NCBI GenBank assembly: GCA_025526935.1 | Contig: JAHLKD010000100.1 | Location: forward strand, 62,001 to 126,000 | Length of the DNA stretch: 64,000 nt | Direction of reading: 5' to 3' | DNA from: Cladochytrium replicatum | Taxonomy: Eukaryota; Chytridiomycota; Chytridiomycetes; Cladochytriales; Cladochytriaceae | Shown here: positions 43,586 to 55,806 of the stretch, one piece after another | How positions within the stretch are numbered: position 1 is the first letter of the stretch | Layout: every line of letters starts with the position of its first letter | Program-made: the position numbers and the translations under genes | Notes under the pieces: generated by a model | Databases searched by the model: none | Told to the model about the DNA's origin: nothing | What the model saw: only the letters and a program-made list of their open reading frames with translations

Positions 43586-44464
43586 ATGCTTACCGTAACG
43601 CCTGCCATCTTCGCATTCTTAGCTGTGATCGTCCACGGCATTCCAGTCTCCCCAATCTCCAACCTCGACTTTGTCGAAGATCGTGCGAGAGCAGAGGCAG
43701 GCCGTCTCCGTTTCTTTTCTGCAAACTCCAGTGTCAAACTTGTGGATCACGCGCTCGCGCGACGCTCGAATGTCCACAGCGGGTGGTGGAGTGTCGCGAC
43801 TGGTGATCGCTGTGGACCTAACTCCATCAGGTTCGTGGATTGCTCCGGGAAGATCAAAGATGTACCTGGGGAAGGACGTCGCTTCTACTCAAAAGGAAAG
43901 ACCAGCTCGATCTGCCGTTTGAGCATGGACAGTGGCCAATGGCCTGTGTCCCATTCAGACCCTGAAGACTACGTTATCATCACGGTGCTCATGCGTGGGT
44001 CACCCACGGCAGGAAAGAATGCGTACTTTACAATCCGTGAGCCTTCGTGCGTTGGAGTGACCGAGTCATGCGACGAGGTGGACCTTGAAATCTACGCACC
44101 AGTGTACGGAGCAGACTACGATACTGGGGCAGTTCCGAACGCCTTCAAACGTGATTCGGTCAATCGCTGGTTACCGGAAAAATTCGTCACGCAGAACGAT
44201 CCAACTCAAACGTTTTACGCCTACACAATGTACATTCACGATCGCTTCATGAGTGTCGCGGTATCGGACGTCAACGGCATTAAGAAGGACATTCGGGAGT
44301 GTGCAGGAGATTCTGATTGCCCTTTCAGCCCTGAAAATTTGGTGGGTGCGTTCGTGGGCATCTGGGACTGCGGTGGATCAGATCCATTGGACTATTGTGG
44401 ACTATCTGTTCCAGACGAATCTTACATGGTTGTGAAAGAAATATATTGGGAACAGTACTTTTAA
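43586..44464 (+). CDS. Secreted GH16-like (beta jelly roll) protein
   Basis: A single exon of 292 residues with a signal peptide (LTVTPAIFAFLAVIVHGIP). The centre has DEVDLEI, which fits the catalytic E-x-D-x-E signature of family 16 glycoside hydrolases such as endo-beta-glucanases and cell-wall transglycosylases. Some 55 residues later comes TFYAYTMYIHDRFMSVAV, corresponding to the FHTYGIEWTPDRI-like strand that follows the active site in that family. Several Cys pairs (CAGDSDC, CGGSD, DYC) suggest disulfides. The likely role is in beta-glucan hydrolysis or remodelling outside the cell. The match is by motif only; sequence is otherwise divergent. Confidence 0.58.
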   Translation: MLTVTPAIFAFLAVIVHGIPVSPISNLDFVEDRARAEAGRLRFFSANSSVKLVDHALARRSNVHSGWWSVATGDRCGPNSIRFVDCSGKIKDVPGEGRRFYSKGKTSSICRLSMDSGQWPVSHSDPEDYVIITVLMRGSPTAGKNAYFTIREPSCVGVTESCDEVDLEIYAPVYGADYDTGAVPNAFKRDSVNRWLPEKFVTQNDPTQTFYAYTMYIHDRFMSVAVSDVNGIKKDIRECAGDSDCPFSPENLVGAFVGIWDCGGSDPLDYCGLSVPDESYMVVKEIYWEQYF

Positions 44465-44719
44465 ACTGAAAATATAAGCACGGTCGTCGCCCCGGATAAG
44501 TTTGGCCAGAATTATGAGACATTTGTAACGCACAAGGCTCGGTTAAGATGCGCATCGCAAATCAGCTCGGATGTCTTTGCGATCTGGTCTCAGCGATCCC
44601 GATTCCGCACAACCTTGAAACCACCGCATCGATGTTTCGGTTTACTCCCTGTCATTAGTTGGCACGATGCCTAATGCAGCGCTTTAATCCTCCGAGCTTC
44701 AACATTTGAGATCTACTTC

Positions 44720-45377
44720 GTGTTGGAGTACCATTTCAAATCAAACCAGAAGAACGCACGAACAGAGCTTCGCACACCACCAATCTTCGATCACTGGGAT
44801 ATAGTCCGAATCACTAACGGCTATAGGAAAAAACGAGAGACCGAAATCAAGATCCCCAACTGCTTTCTTGCTAACGGAAACCCATGCAACACGGCGTTGA
44901 CATATGTAACTCTCAAGTTTCCTGGAAACGACGATGGAACATTCGGCGTCTTTGTGTATTTTGGCACCAAATTAACATCAGGAATTCTAGCGACACATTT
45001 GCCCTACTCCGAGACTTATTCTATAGCGGAATGAAAGAGAGCGAAACAAGGACCTTGGGGATCACTGATTTCTGCGAGGAGACAATTCAATCGGTTCTCT
45101 CCTTCATCTCTCTGCACCCGGAACATTGATGAAAGAAGCGTTTCTGACGCCTCTCGAGCGCTGGTGTTGCTCTGGGCTGTACTTTGTTACCGCAGCGAAG
45201 CAACTGTCGAAAAGAGCACAGATTATACTCTCAAAGAAGCTCGTAACCGTGAATGACGCCGCGTTGATTGCTGAAATATTGGACGTCCTTCTTTCGCATA
45301 AAATCTTAAATCGATGGGGAAACGCCGCCGCTCAGTCGGCGAGCACAAAGAAAAACAAAGGAAGTTTACACGAGTGA
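44720..45377 (+). pseudogene. Broken BTB/POZ-domain gene
   Basis: Plus-strand pieces read in order as a BTB domain but in three frames: YVTLKFPGNDDGTFGV (about 44905-44955), then LLRDLFYSGMKESETRTLGI with ETIQSVLSFI (45025-45100), and from 45126 a following helix region with GLYFVTAAKQLSKRAQ and AEILDVLLSHK. BTB proteins have the same sequence of features, including a xLFxxGMxEs block. No introns could be fitted between the pieces, so frameshifts are more likely than splicing. The first exon or start is not clear. Confidence 0.45.
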
Positions 45378-45545
45378 GACAGAAACGAAAGTTAGAATCT
45401 AAGGATTGTCCATTCAGACGAAAGCGAGAATATTTGGGAAGTTCAGAGGTCTTCGGTAGGCTCATCTGCTTTGACTGTGCCGGGGGCATGTGACAAAATC
45501 CGATTGATTTCATCTGACAGACGTTGACCTGCAAAGTATCTGACA

Positions 45546-48500
45546 TCAGCTTATGAAGAATGCGAAGTTGTTGAACGAGTTACCAGAGTCGCCCTGCTTG
45601 AAATCGGATCCCGCGTCTGCTGGAAGATCAGCTTCCCGGAGCAAGCTGTCGACTGAAAAGGACGTGGGTAAACAAACGATGTTCCCAATTGCGCGGTCAT
45701 ATTTTACCTTCTTGCAACAAATCGTTGTCATCACCCTGATCGTCATCCTCATACTCTTCGTCATCGTCCTCTTCCTCGTAATCTTCATCCTCGGTAGTCC
45801 CGTCCTCAGAATTACGCACAGTAGATCCGTCTTCACCTGCGCCGCTTGTCCTCTCGGTGTCGTCTTCCTTCCCTTCTGGAATAGCTCCGTCCTTGTCCAC
45901 CCTCTCCTTAGTTTTGGCAGTAGCCGCCGCGGCCGCCGCAGCGACAGCCTCCCCATCGCCCGCCATGTGTCTAACCGAATTCCGCTTCCCGCTCTTCTTC
46001 GGTGTTCCGGAGCCCATCTGTCTCGATGCCCATTTCCAACCCTCCTTAACCAATCCGTCCATAATATCTTTGGGCCCAACGACCACCAATGGCCGAACGT
46101 TCTGCTGTACCGAGCTGTTCTCTCCTTCCCGCAACGCAAAGCTCCGCGCGAAACCGTGGTCGAAAAAGTCAACGAGATAATCGTCACCCAATATGAGCTC
46201 GCGGAATTTGTTTATCGTGATCGAAAGCTGAAGAGCTTGAGGGTTGGATCCTTTGCGCTTGGCAGCTGCAGCTTCATCCAACTTCTCATCGTCGGCCTCC
46301 TCAGCTGCTTGCATGAACGCTCGGTTGAGCAAGCTCGACACAGGCCCAAGATACTGATCCGGCTCCTCTCGTCGCATCAAGAACAAAAGGCTCTCCGAAA
46401 TCTGGATCATCTCCTCCTTCGACACCTTTCCATCCTTGTCCGTGTCGTGTAGATCAAAGAACCAGTTCAAAAGCGTCATCAAGTCGGTATGAGCGATCGA
46501 TCCAAGACCGATCACCACATCCTGGAATTCTACAACCCCGTCCTTGTTCCGATCAAACTGCTCAAAGAGCTTATCCAGGAACGCGTGGCCGACAACAGGC
46601 TTTGATGGCGTATCGGTACCCAATCGGCTCGCTTGTTCTTCCTCATCCTTTTCCGTATTCGCCCACGACGCAATCCTTCCGAGGAACTGTTTGAAAGCGT
46701 GAATGTCCATTCTATCGTTGTTCGCTGGTGCATTCGCGGCACCACCGGCTCTCTGGTAGTACTGGACTGTGAAGAACTGATCACAAATGAACAGAAGGTC
46801 GTCCTTGCTGAACTTGCCGGTGCTGCTCAGATTTCTTATCACACTTCGCTTTGCGTATGTATCGAGCCCGTGAATGACCTTCAACTGATGGCTTTTGCGC
46901 AGTTCTATGATCATCTCGTGGGTTACGGCTTGGAATTCACGGTAGGCGGTGAGCATCAGTTGGTTGAACTTTGTGGTGACCCTAACGTTTTTCGGATCTT
47001 CCGGAGATCGAACCACCTCCCCTAGGTTGGCAAAGTATCCTTTGACAAGATTCCTGAAACCAAGGGTCGACATTAATCTGCAAGCCTCGTTTTGCGTGAC
47101 GTACATGAGCTCGCCATCGTCTTTAACCTTCATGATCGCATCGCCGTTTGTCTTCAAAATTGCCAGGCTGTATGCGAATGATTTAAGAAATGAATTAAGA
47201 AACGCAAAAAAAGTCTGCAAACAGCTATCAAACTCACCCAACTTGAAACAGAACCTTTTTAGAAAATAGATATAATTCGTCAGTAACGAATCATCGGAAA
47301 ATTCGAATCAGTACCTTCGGCCCTTCCATGAAAAAGCAGTCCAGAATTCTCAAGGCGTACGGCAAAGGCAATGAATTAATAAACAGACTCAAGAACCAAG
47401 GAAGGCAAGCAACGGAGAGCTGAATTTCGTGCTTTCGTAGATGCTCTGCCAATACTGGCATAAACTTGTCAACCTGCAAAAGGATTAGGATGGACTCGAC
47501 TTGGTGGTAACGACATCTCTTACCAAGGTTTCGAAGACGTGATTGTCAACGACCGCTCCAACCATATTTACACTAACGATTTCCTCAATTCAATCAAATC
47601 CCGAAAGGCTTTTTGCACCCACCTGTAGTATCCTGGCAATAATCTCTCGCAAAGAACCGAAAGAATCCAGAATGCCTGCTCTTCGGTCAAGTATATGAGG
47701 AGAACACTGACAATGATATTCATGGCCTGGCAATAGCCAATCTCTGGATCGTGAAACGAGTATGCCTATCAAAGTGGTAAGAATAATGGCTATATGTGCA
47801 ATGTATGCAGAGATTTACATAGAGAACTCGTCGTAACGAATTGATACCCTCCTCAGTTTGGTATCCACGGTACTCCGGGAGACTCCTAGAAAGAGAATAA
47901 AGCTCTGACAATTGTCCACCAAAACATCGACGGACCTGTTAAGATCCTTTTCAATCTCCTCGGTAGAAAGAGACGCCCGGCCTTTGTTGTCAAGATGCAA
48001 CCGGTCATAGTATCCCGCGTTCATGTACCTAACAGTCTCAGTAAGTACGAACTGGTTGAGACGCAATACGGTGTTTGGTGTACCGCTTGTAGATAGCCCC
48101 ACAGCTGTACTCCCACATTTCACCTGTAATCAAACGCGTCAGTCTCTTCAGTTGCGCAATGTCTTCTAAAATTACCTCTAAGAGTGTTTGGAATACCGAT
48201 ACGCACGAGCTTGATGTACGTGGGGAGGCGAATAAGGGTCAAGTTGCGGCCGAGCTCTGGATTAAGATAGCCGTTAAATTTGGCCTATTATCCTTCTTTA
48301 GAACCACTCCTACCTTTAAAATACGCCATCCAATACCGAAGCTTGTTCTTCTCCTTATTCCTGGTGAGTGTTCAGAATTAGCCTCTTGCAGTCCACCATC
48401 GTCAGGAGCTCACGTACTTTCTCAACTCCACAAAACCGTATTTCAGCCCTAAACCACCTTTCTGAACCTCACGCTCCGCTAGAACGTCCTCTGACGCGCA

Positions 48501-50211
48501 TGTTAACAAAAAGGGTTTGAGGTTCTTCATGTTTGGCACATGAGCGTTCAGCTTCTCCTTCAGCACCCCGCAAAATTTATCGCTGATCGATTTGTCTCCG
48601 ATCATTTGGAAGAGTAATTTAAGCTGGTGCCACACTGTGATCGCAATGGTTGACGTCTGGCTCGAAATGCGCTCCACGCGCTTGATAGCATGGAAGTGTA
48701 GAACAAGCGTGCACTGGTATTTTGTTGAAGATTGGAAGCAAAGGAAAGAGTTGGAGATAAACAGCCGCCCGTGGAAGTTGGATTGAGTTCCAGAGATCGA
48801 GCAAATCGAATATATGTCATCCGCAAGCTTTTCAGTCTGCGGCAGGTTGAAGGCCGTTTGGTATCCAACGTTGCGTTTCTGTTCCTCGAAACTCTGCTTC
48901 AGAGGGCCGGATCCCAACCCAAGTGACTGAGTGAGAGCAGCGTACGAGAATGGCAGTGGTGGTGAAGGAGTGGTGGGAGTTTCAGATGGAACTTCGGGAA
49001 CGAAGGCAAGGCCAGGGGCAGGATCAGTCAATGTGCTCTTCAAAAGCCGCTGCATTGCCAGGTTAGTGAGATGTTCAAGGAGATCATATGTTTCATCCCT
49101 CTGGAACAAGTTGGAGAAGATGTGCTGAAATGAATGGCGAATGAGAACTTTAGGCTTCCAAGAAAAAGTTCTTCACTCACCTCTTGTTTGCTTGTGGTAA
49201 CGATTTTGATCGTATCTGAAAAGACACCTCTTTTGCTGCGATCTTTACTGAGCTCTTCCACGTCCTTGAGCTCGATAACCACGCGAGTCTCGGTACCAAG
49301 CACGAATGAATAGAAACACACATATGACATGGAGATGTAGAGCCATCCTTGGTTGATCAGCTTCTTATGGTATGCACAAGAATAGACTGCAGCATATTGG
49401 ATGACGTTACTAATGTTCATCAAGTGGGGGTAATTTACTTACAGGCAACCAGTCTCTCCCGCTCTGGTAGCCGGAAAACTTGTCGCCAAGCCCTTGCTGC
49501 AGCTCGAAATTTAGCGTCCGTAGATTTCTCATCCGAATCTTTCTCTGCTCATGGCAAGGTTCGGTTATCAATTTGGTTCCAGTCCTTGGCTTCAAACATA
49601 CCAGCGTTAGCCACATACGATTGAAATTTCGAAACAGCGTAAGCTTCTCGATCATATGGATCCTCCAACCTTTCTAATTCAACTGCCAAATTTTCTGCCC
49701 AGAATGTCAATAGTCTGGTCAGAAATATGCTGAATTGGTACCTTCAATCCAAGACCAGTCTTTCTCGATTGCCTTTAGCGTGTCCGCCGCCTTATTCAAA
49801 AACCACAATTGATCACAAGTGTTATGCGCAAAAATGAGTAACGCATACCGCAACCATATGTCCAACATCTGGAGCCTGCGGATTCTTCAACACTATACGG
49901 AACGGAGGTTGTTTTGTGTCGAATCTAATTGAAGGATCCGGTAAGTGGCAACCTCGAAACTTCTCAGATCTGAATAAGTGGGCAACTCTCCCATTCACAC
50001 ACACAAGGCTTTGATGTAAAATAGAAAAGAGCACAAGAACACCAAGCACAGCAATGGCAACTCACACATTCTGTATAGTTGCCAGCACGGTTTTCCACAG
50101 TCTCCCTTCCTGGTCCTTTGACTTTTGCAGCAAGAAGGTCTCATTCTTGTCGACTTTCAAAGTTTCCCAAAGCGACGTCAGATCGCACACTGCTGGACTT
50201 GTGATAGGCAT
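45546..50211 (-). CDS. Rab GTPase-activating protein, GRAM-GRAM-TBC-EF-hand (TBC1D8/9 type)
   Basis: Eighteen exons: 50211-50066, 49924-49849, 49790-49742, 49694-49602, 49544-49443, 49386-49181, 49124-48414, 48353-48314, 48256-48176, 48123-48084, 48028-47936, 47885-47819, 47765-47623, 47572-47524, 47473-47315, 47254-47238, 47167-45708, 45652-45546; 1212 residues. The N-terminus has [15 protein letters not shown]. The first GRAM domain includes [16 protein letters not shown], the second [15 protein letters not shown]. The TBC domain carries both catalytic fingers: [13 protein letters not shown] (Arg) and IGYCQAMN (Gln). Two EF-hand loops follow ([12 protein letters not shown] and [12 protein letters not shown]), and the tail is acidic. 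It stimulates GTP hydrolysis by Rab proteins, perhaps under Ca2+ control. Exon 16 has only 17 nt. Confidence 0.9.
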
Positions 50212-50460
50212 TATTGGTCTTAAATTTGGTAATGCGTTGGTGATCCCTCGGGAGGTGCAATGCCCAGATTTCGAGACCCGCCGACAGCTTCAATCCGTTA
50301 AATCGAACGATAAAGGTTGAATCCACAGTCCAACAGTCCAAATCCCAGTCCGGTGTTGCTCAATCCCTGTAGATTGAGTGAGTGTGAAATCACCACGTCG
50401 TTAAGGGCTTGGCCGCACACGAAACTTAAGAGAAGACGGTCCTGGCCACTTACCACTACC

Positions 50461-51459
50461 ATGGTAGCTGAATGCCAACGATCCTTGCTCGTGCTATTCT
50501 GAACTGATTTTTGCATCCCAGCAACACAACGTCCTTTTTCCGGACAGCGCTCAATACTACGGTGGTGCATCGTCGTCAACACAGCGACCAGATGATTTGC
50601 AGTTCGCTCAATACACATACGGCGATGCACGCTCATCTACTCCATCTTACGCAAGCTCTTATGGTGGAGGTGTGGGATATTCCAGTGGAACGCCCGGTCC
50701 GGGAGGTGTTCCACCAACTTTCTCAATTGCAGCTGCGTTTAGCACCGGAGGATTTGAAGGAGAGCCTCCATTGCTTGAAGGTACCTTACGTGCATTATAA
50801 TTGGTATATTTTGGTGTAATCATAGCTCGCTAGAGCTGGGGATTCGATTCGACCACATTGGGCAGAAGGCAATGTCGGTCCTGAACTTCACAAGACCGGT
50901 CGACCCACACATTTTTGACGATACGGATCTTGCCGGACCCCTGATTTTTCTCGTAGCGTTCGGTGTTTTCCTTCTCCTGGTGGGCATTATGGATTCGAAG
51001 AATCTCCTAAACTCAAAAACTGATGGGCATTTTAGGCTGGGAAGGCACACTTCAGCTATATTTACGCACTTGGAACAGTAGGGTGTGTCTCACTAAGTGT
51101 CGTTTTGAATCTGATGAGCGAGAACGGAGTTGATATTTGGTTGACGGCCAGTGTTCTCGGATACTGCACCTTACCAATGGTCATTCTTAGCTTTCTCTAC
51201 GCACTATTCCACCTCACGTAAGTTTCACTTCCTTAACCCAAATCATGGCGTCAATTGTTTATTCTTTGATTTTAGCGGCCTTGATTCGCTGAGTGGTGGG
51301 ATTCCGGGCTTTATCCTCAGCAGCGTATTCGTACTATGGTGCACACACAGCGCATCGCTAATGTTCACCACTGTGCTCTCCATGAACAACCAGCGGCTGC
51401 TCATTGCCTACCCGATTGCGCTGCTGTACATTGCTTTCGCACAGCTTGCTATTTTCTAG
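50461..51459 (+). CDS. YIP1: YIP1/YIPF5 family Golgi-ER membrane protein
   Basis: Five exons (50461-50463, 50522-50780, 50834-50979, 51036-51217, 51276-51459) give 257 residues. After a Ser/Gly/Tyr-rich N-terminus comes the family signature EPPLLEELGIRFDHI, then FDDTDLAGPLIFLVAFG, with about five membrane segments and a final QLAIF. YIP1 interacts with Rab/Ypt GTPases and helps ER-Golgi vesicle formation. The first exon is proposed to be the ATG codon alone, because an acceptor precedes the open region and the codon ATG is followed by a donor. Another upstream exon cannot be excluded. The gene is divergent from the Rab GAP (250 bp between starts). Confidence 0.85.
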
Positions 51460-52057
51460 TGGGAATAGAAAACAGTCTCACTGTTGCAAATCCACCTGCT
51501 CGCTGTCTGACACCGGTCCATTCAGACCGATGCCTCTGTTTTACAAGATAAGAGGGTCACTGTTTTAATCCTTCAATTTTCAAATCCAACACAAGAAAAC
51601 ATGACTCTACAAAAAATACGGAAGTAAAAGAATACTCAAACTACTACAAATCACCCGCAAATACGCTTTGCACCAAAGGAAATGAAATCGGGCACATAAA
51701 AAATCTGCAATGCGATTGACGAAACATAAAAGAAATTGTGCGCCAGCACTTCAACACCATCATCCGGGAAAAGGGGTAATTGGAAAAGAAGGTGCAAAAG
51801 TTACATAGAATTTATAGTCAGCTGTGGCTCCTCAAACAATGAAGCAAAAAGGGCTCAAAAACATCGAACATGAGTAGTATGACAGCAGCACAAAGTATGG
51901 CAACGCAAACGTGCAAAGAAGAATCAGAGAGAGGGACAAATAAATGTACAAGCAAAGACAAAGAATCCTTCAAAGCCAGATGAATGGCAGGGAATAATCG
52001 TAGCACGTCAAACGGCACTATCACAGTCAGCCGATCCATCATGAAAAGACTGACGGG
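51460..52057. other. Convergent intergenic region
   Basis: About 600 bp between the YIP1 stop and the stop of the first OPT gene. It is A-rich, with no open frame of interest and no repeat recognised. It contains the 3' UTRs of both genes. Confidence 0.5.
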
Positions 52058-55000
52058 TCACGGACTGAACACCACTCTGCCTACTTCTTTGTTAAGACAA
52101 TATTCGCTGGTAATCCACTTGTCCGGATCCGGATTCAATGCCCAGAACTTATCTGAAGAAGAACGATCAGAAACCTTTCCGTAATACACTCGATAGAGCC
52201 TTACATTGCACATTGTTGCTTGTAAGCACAACGAATATGAGCACACTCATGAACATTGCACCGGCATCCAGTGCCGCGCTCAATATGAAGTTGTACTTCT
52301 CGTACCACTTTGGATGCCTGGATCGAACCCACCACTGACTCACAATCGAAACGATCAATGGTGACAGAATCGTGTTGGCCCCGTTCTGCCCCGCAAATGG
52401 AGCGGAATTGAGAATAATCGGCCAATTCACGTACGCGAATCCAGCCTTGGGGTATTTCTTGTGGAGAAGCCAGAATGGGATGGGGAGAATAGCACCAATC
52501 AGGAAGAACCAGTTGGTTACCTCATATGGGGATCCCCGGGCAAATATGCGCATCGGACCGATAGCACCCCAGATGACAGAGGCAGTAAAGAAGATTTGCG
52601 TCAAGCGAGCTGACCACTGTTCATCATCCGCAATGCCTTCCCGGGCATACTGGGTAATGTCGTCGACCGAGAGAATAAGGATCTTCATCACCGCATAGTT
52701 AACGAGGGAACCAAGGAGGGTTCCGTAGAACTGGGCAGCGAACAGAGCCCTCCAAGGAATCTTCATGTAGAGTCCTAAAAATAAAGATACAGTAAGATAA
52801 TCTCCGTGGTAGCGACAGAGTTGTTTTTACCAAGCTTAAGGTCAGAGATGAGTGCAAGGCACTGATACGAGGCTAGGTACCCATATGTCTGGAAAGAACA
52901 CATAAACCTTTTGCAAAAGCTAGAACTCCACCCGCATACCTTGAAAACCACGTTTCCAATTGGAATTCCCGGTTTAATCAATCCAATAACGTACTCGGTG
53001 ACAACGTTTAACCCGACTTGCCAGCTTGACACTGCCTGAATAAGACCTACAACGGGTGGTTAGATAATGGGAGCAAAACAGTCGACATACATACCAACAG
53101 GCAGCACGAACAGCATAGCTATGCCAATCGCGAGCAAAATACCCCAATACTCCAGTTGTAACTGCTTATTCCACACATGCACCGTGAGAATACTCAGTCC
53201 AATCATGCTCAAAAACAACACCATGTACCACCATGTGGGCACTTCAGCATATTTGCTCATAAGTCTCATGTGAACGTCAGTTTCGTAGTCGAACTCGTCA
53301 GTTGTGTTGCCAACACCGTCCGCGACCACTTTTGAGAACATGGCCGGCTTCTTCATCCGCCATCGACGAGGTTTGCTGTCCGGGGCAGGAGCAGCGGATG
53401 GCTGTCCAGAAGGATCGGTTGCAGCACGGTTTGCTGACGAAGTGCTACTCCGTGAAGTCTCTGGAATGGGTTGTTCGGATTTATCGACGGTGGGGGTCTC
53501 TGGACGGCTTCCCGTACCCCCTTCAATATCTGTTCCGCGGGAGCCACTCGAACCGGACGTAGAACCACGTCGAATTACGCTCCTTGCCTTTGACTTTAAC
53601 CAACTGTGTTTTACCGAACGAACAATCTCTGGACCATGGTACAAGGCGACGTGCACGAGCGTAGCCGTTAAGGCAGCAAAGTTGACCCCGTAAGCCATCA
53701 CCCAGTAAGGACTCATCCGGAAGGGCGAGTAGTTGTCGTACAGTGTCTGGTTGAACACCAAATCGGTCGAATTCAGGATCATTGACACATTATAGGCCGT
53801 TCCGTTGGTTGTGAATCCTTTGGTCGAGAAAATCGGGAACGTTTTTGCATCCCATATACCAGACTTATACATAAGCGGAGTGATCACCCACGTGTACACC
53901 AGCATAGATCCAATGATGTTCAGTTGAGACCACAAGGGTGTGTAGAGAGGTCCAAGTGTGGCGATATAGTTCCAATCAAGCGTAAAGTTCAGAACACCTC
54001 CACCATAGTATCCGGAACCCAGCTGAGCAATGAAGGGATCCAGAGTTCCACTAGGGCCACCCCAAGCAAGGCACAGAACTGCGACAGATGTGAGGGACGG
54101 TGCAAGCCATCCGGGAATGAGTGTGTACACAAACATGATGACAAAAGCTTTCGTAAAGAAACGAAAACGCTTTCGATTCAACTCTTTGTTTCCGAGACTG
54201 TGCAGCGTGGTGTACAACGTCACATATGGCAAATTTGCGGGCCACCACATTGCTGCAGGGTAAACCAGCCATTTGCGAAGAAAACCGGCCATGCCGTAGC
54301 CCAGGCACTGAGTTGTCCACAGCAGTAAGATAGATCCCAGCGGACCAATATCAGTATTGTAGTAGAGAAGCTGGGTACTGAGAATTTCGATCGCATAAGC
54401 GAAGTAGAGTGACGTCGATGCGCAAACCGTGATCACAGTGTGCTCTAAACAAATAATACATATTACACCTTCAACACGGCAAACTATCTTCAATTGTATA
54501 TACCTTTGACGTTGAACGGACCAGGATTTAGCGGGATTCCAAGGATTTTGACCTTCGGCAGAACTCGTGCGAGGAAACGGCCCATCGGATATGCGGACAG
54601 AATGATGAAGAACGGTGATAAGATGATGTTGGCCGATCGGAAAAAGTAAAATTGCTATTGACACAAATGTAACCATTTTGAGATTGAGAGGGTAACCTTA
54701 TCGAATATCCCTTCTGCTTACCCCAGTTCCGGCAGCTAGAAGAGTGAAAAAGGATCCCAGTAGAAATGAGCGAAACGTTATGGCGGGGAGGGTAGGGTCA
54801 TCCGTCGTGGGGACAACGAGTGCGACCTCGGGGATGACCGATCGATCTTCGTCCGCGACAGATTCATCATCCGTGTACTCGGATGATTCATATTCTTCTT
54901 CATCTTCTTCGTTTACTTCCTCCGCTGGATCGTCCGCGATTTGAAGCGTATGTGTCGAGCCTGACGGTCGGCTCTCGGGTTCAGTCTTCTCTTTCGACGG

Positions 55001-55267
55001 AACAGATGGTGGTTGAGTTGTTTGTGGCAATTCTGCGGGAGAACCGTTCAGAGTTTCGTCTGACCGAAAAGAGGAGATGTCGGGAAACGAGGGGGATGTG
55101 GAGACGGAAGGCTTGGATGAGCGTGTGGTGGACTTCCGAACTTGCTGCTGCATCGGTTTGAATGACTGTATCTCCTCTTCCAGCCTCGACGCATAGTTAT
55201 ATAACGCCGAGATGTCATTCGGAGGTTCTGGACCACTCCCTGCGGACGGAGAGGCGTCTCTAACCAT
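52058..55267 (-). CDS. Oligopeptide transporter, OPT family (copy A)
   Basis: Seven exons (55267-54722, 54654-54504, 54444-53095, 53046-52940, 52888-52831, 52774-52205, 52152-52058) give 958 residues. The first 150 or so residues are hydrophilic and acidic (NEEDEEEYESSE). Then come many membrane segments, including the family hallmark NPGPFNVKEHTVIT and the LTQIFFTASVIWGAIGP segment. OPT proteins are proton-coupled importers of small peptides, including glutathione. A second hydrophilic loop (about residues 560-660, Ser/Thr/Pro-rich) separates the halves. Paralogue B lies directly upstream on the same strand with the same intron positions. Substrate unknown; location presumably the plasma membrane. 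Confidence 0.9.
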
Positions 55268-55806
55268 GTTGTATTTTCTATTGAGGGTTTTGGTCAGAAG
55301 TTGTCGTTGACATCGAGCGGCTCCAACTTACATCAGGTCAGTGGTGTCAGCAAGACATCAAAGAGGTGGGGGTAGAGAAGCGCAACAGTTTGTTGTAAAC
55401 GAAGGTGGTGGAACACACTTAAGGGTCCAGCAAACTGATAAGAGCCCACAACTGACACCGACAGCTGGAAGAATAGCGAGCACAACGGGGTCCGACCAGT
55501 GCGACCAGAGCGCGGATTCCACTAATTACTTTGGTGACAGCAATGCGAGCCTCTCCAGACAAAGTCGCTGTCCGTCCGCCAGTCAGTTCACTGATGACAA
55601 AAAAAAGGAAATTTTGCAGCCGAGAAAATTACCTGGGCAGAAAAAAGAAGCATCACTCATAAAAGGCCTTCTATTAGGAATGTACAAGGTTAACAATACA
55701 GAGAAGGCCTCAAAGGAAAAAAAAAGAATCAATGGATGAGGTGGGCAGAAGATGCAGAATGTACCGCAAACAATAGTAAATTGGAGAAAGAAGCAATCAC
55801 ATAAAA
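55268..55806. other. Spacer between the two OPT genes
   Basis: About 540 bp holding the 3' UTR of copy B and the promoter of copy A. No open frame, repeat or TATA box was recognised. Confidence 0.45.

Noticed and set aside
45553-46452. A long plus-strand open frame of about 300 codons rich in hydrophobic residues.
   Set aside because: It is antisense to the acidic C-terminal part of the Rab GAP, whose frame is supported by splicing and EF-hand motifs.
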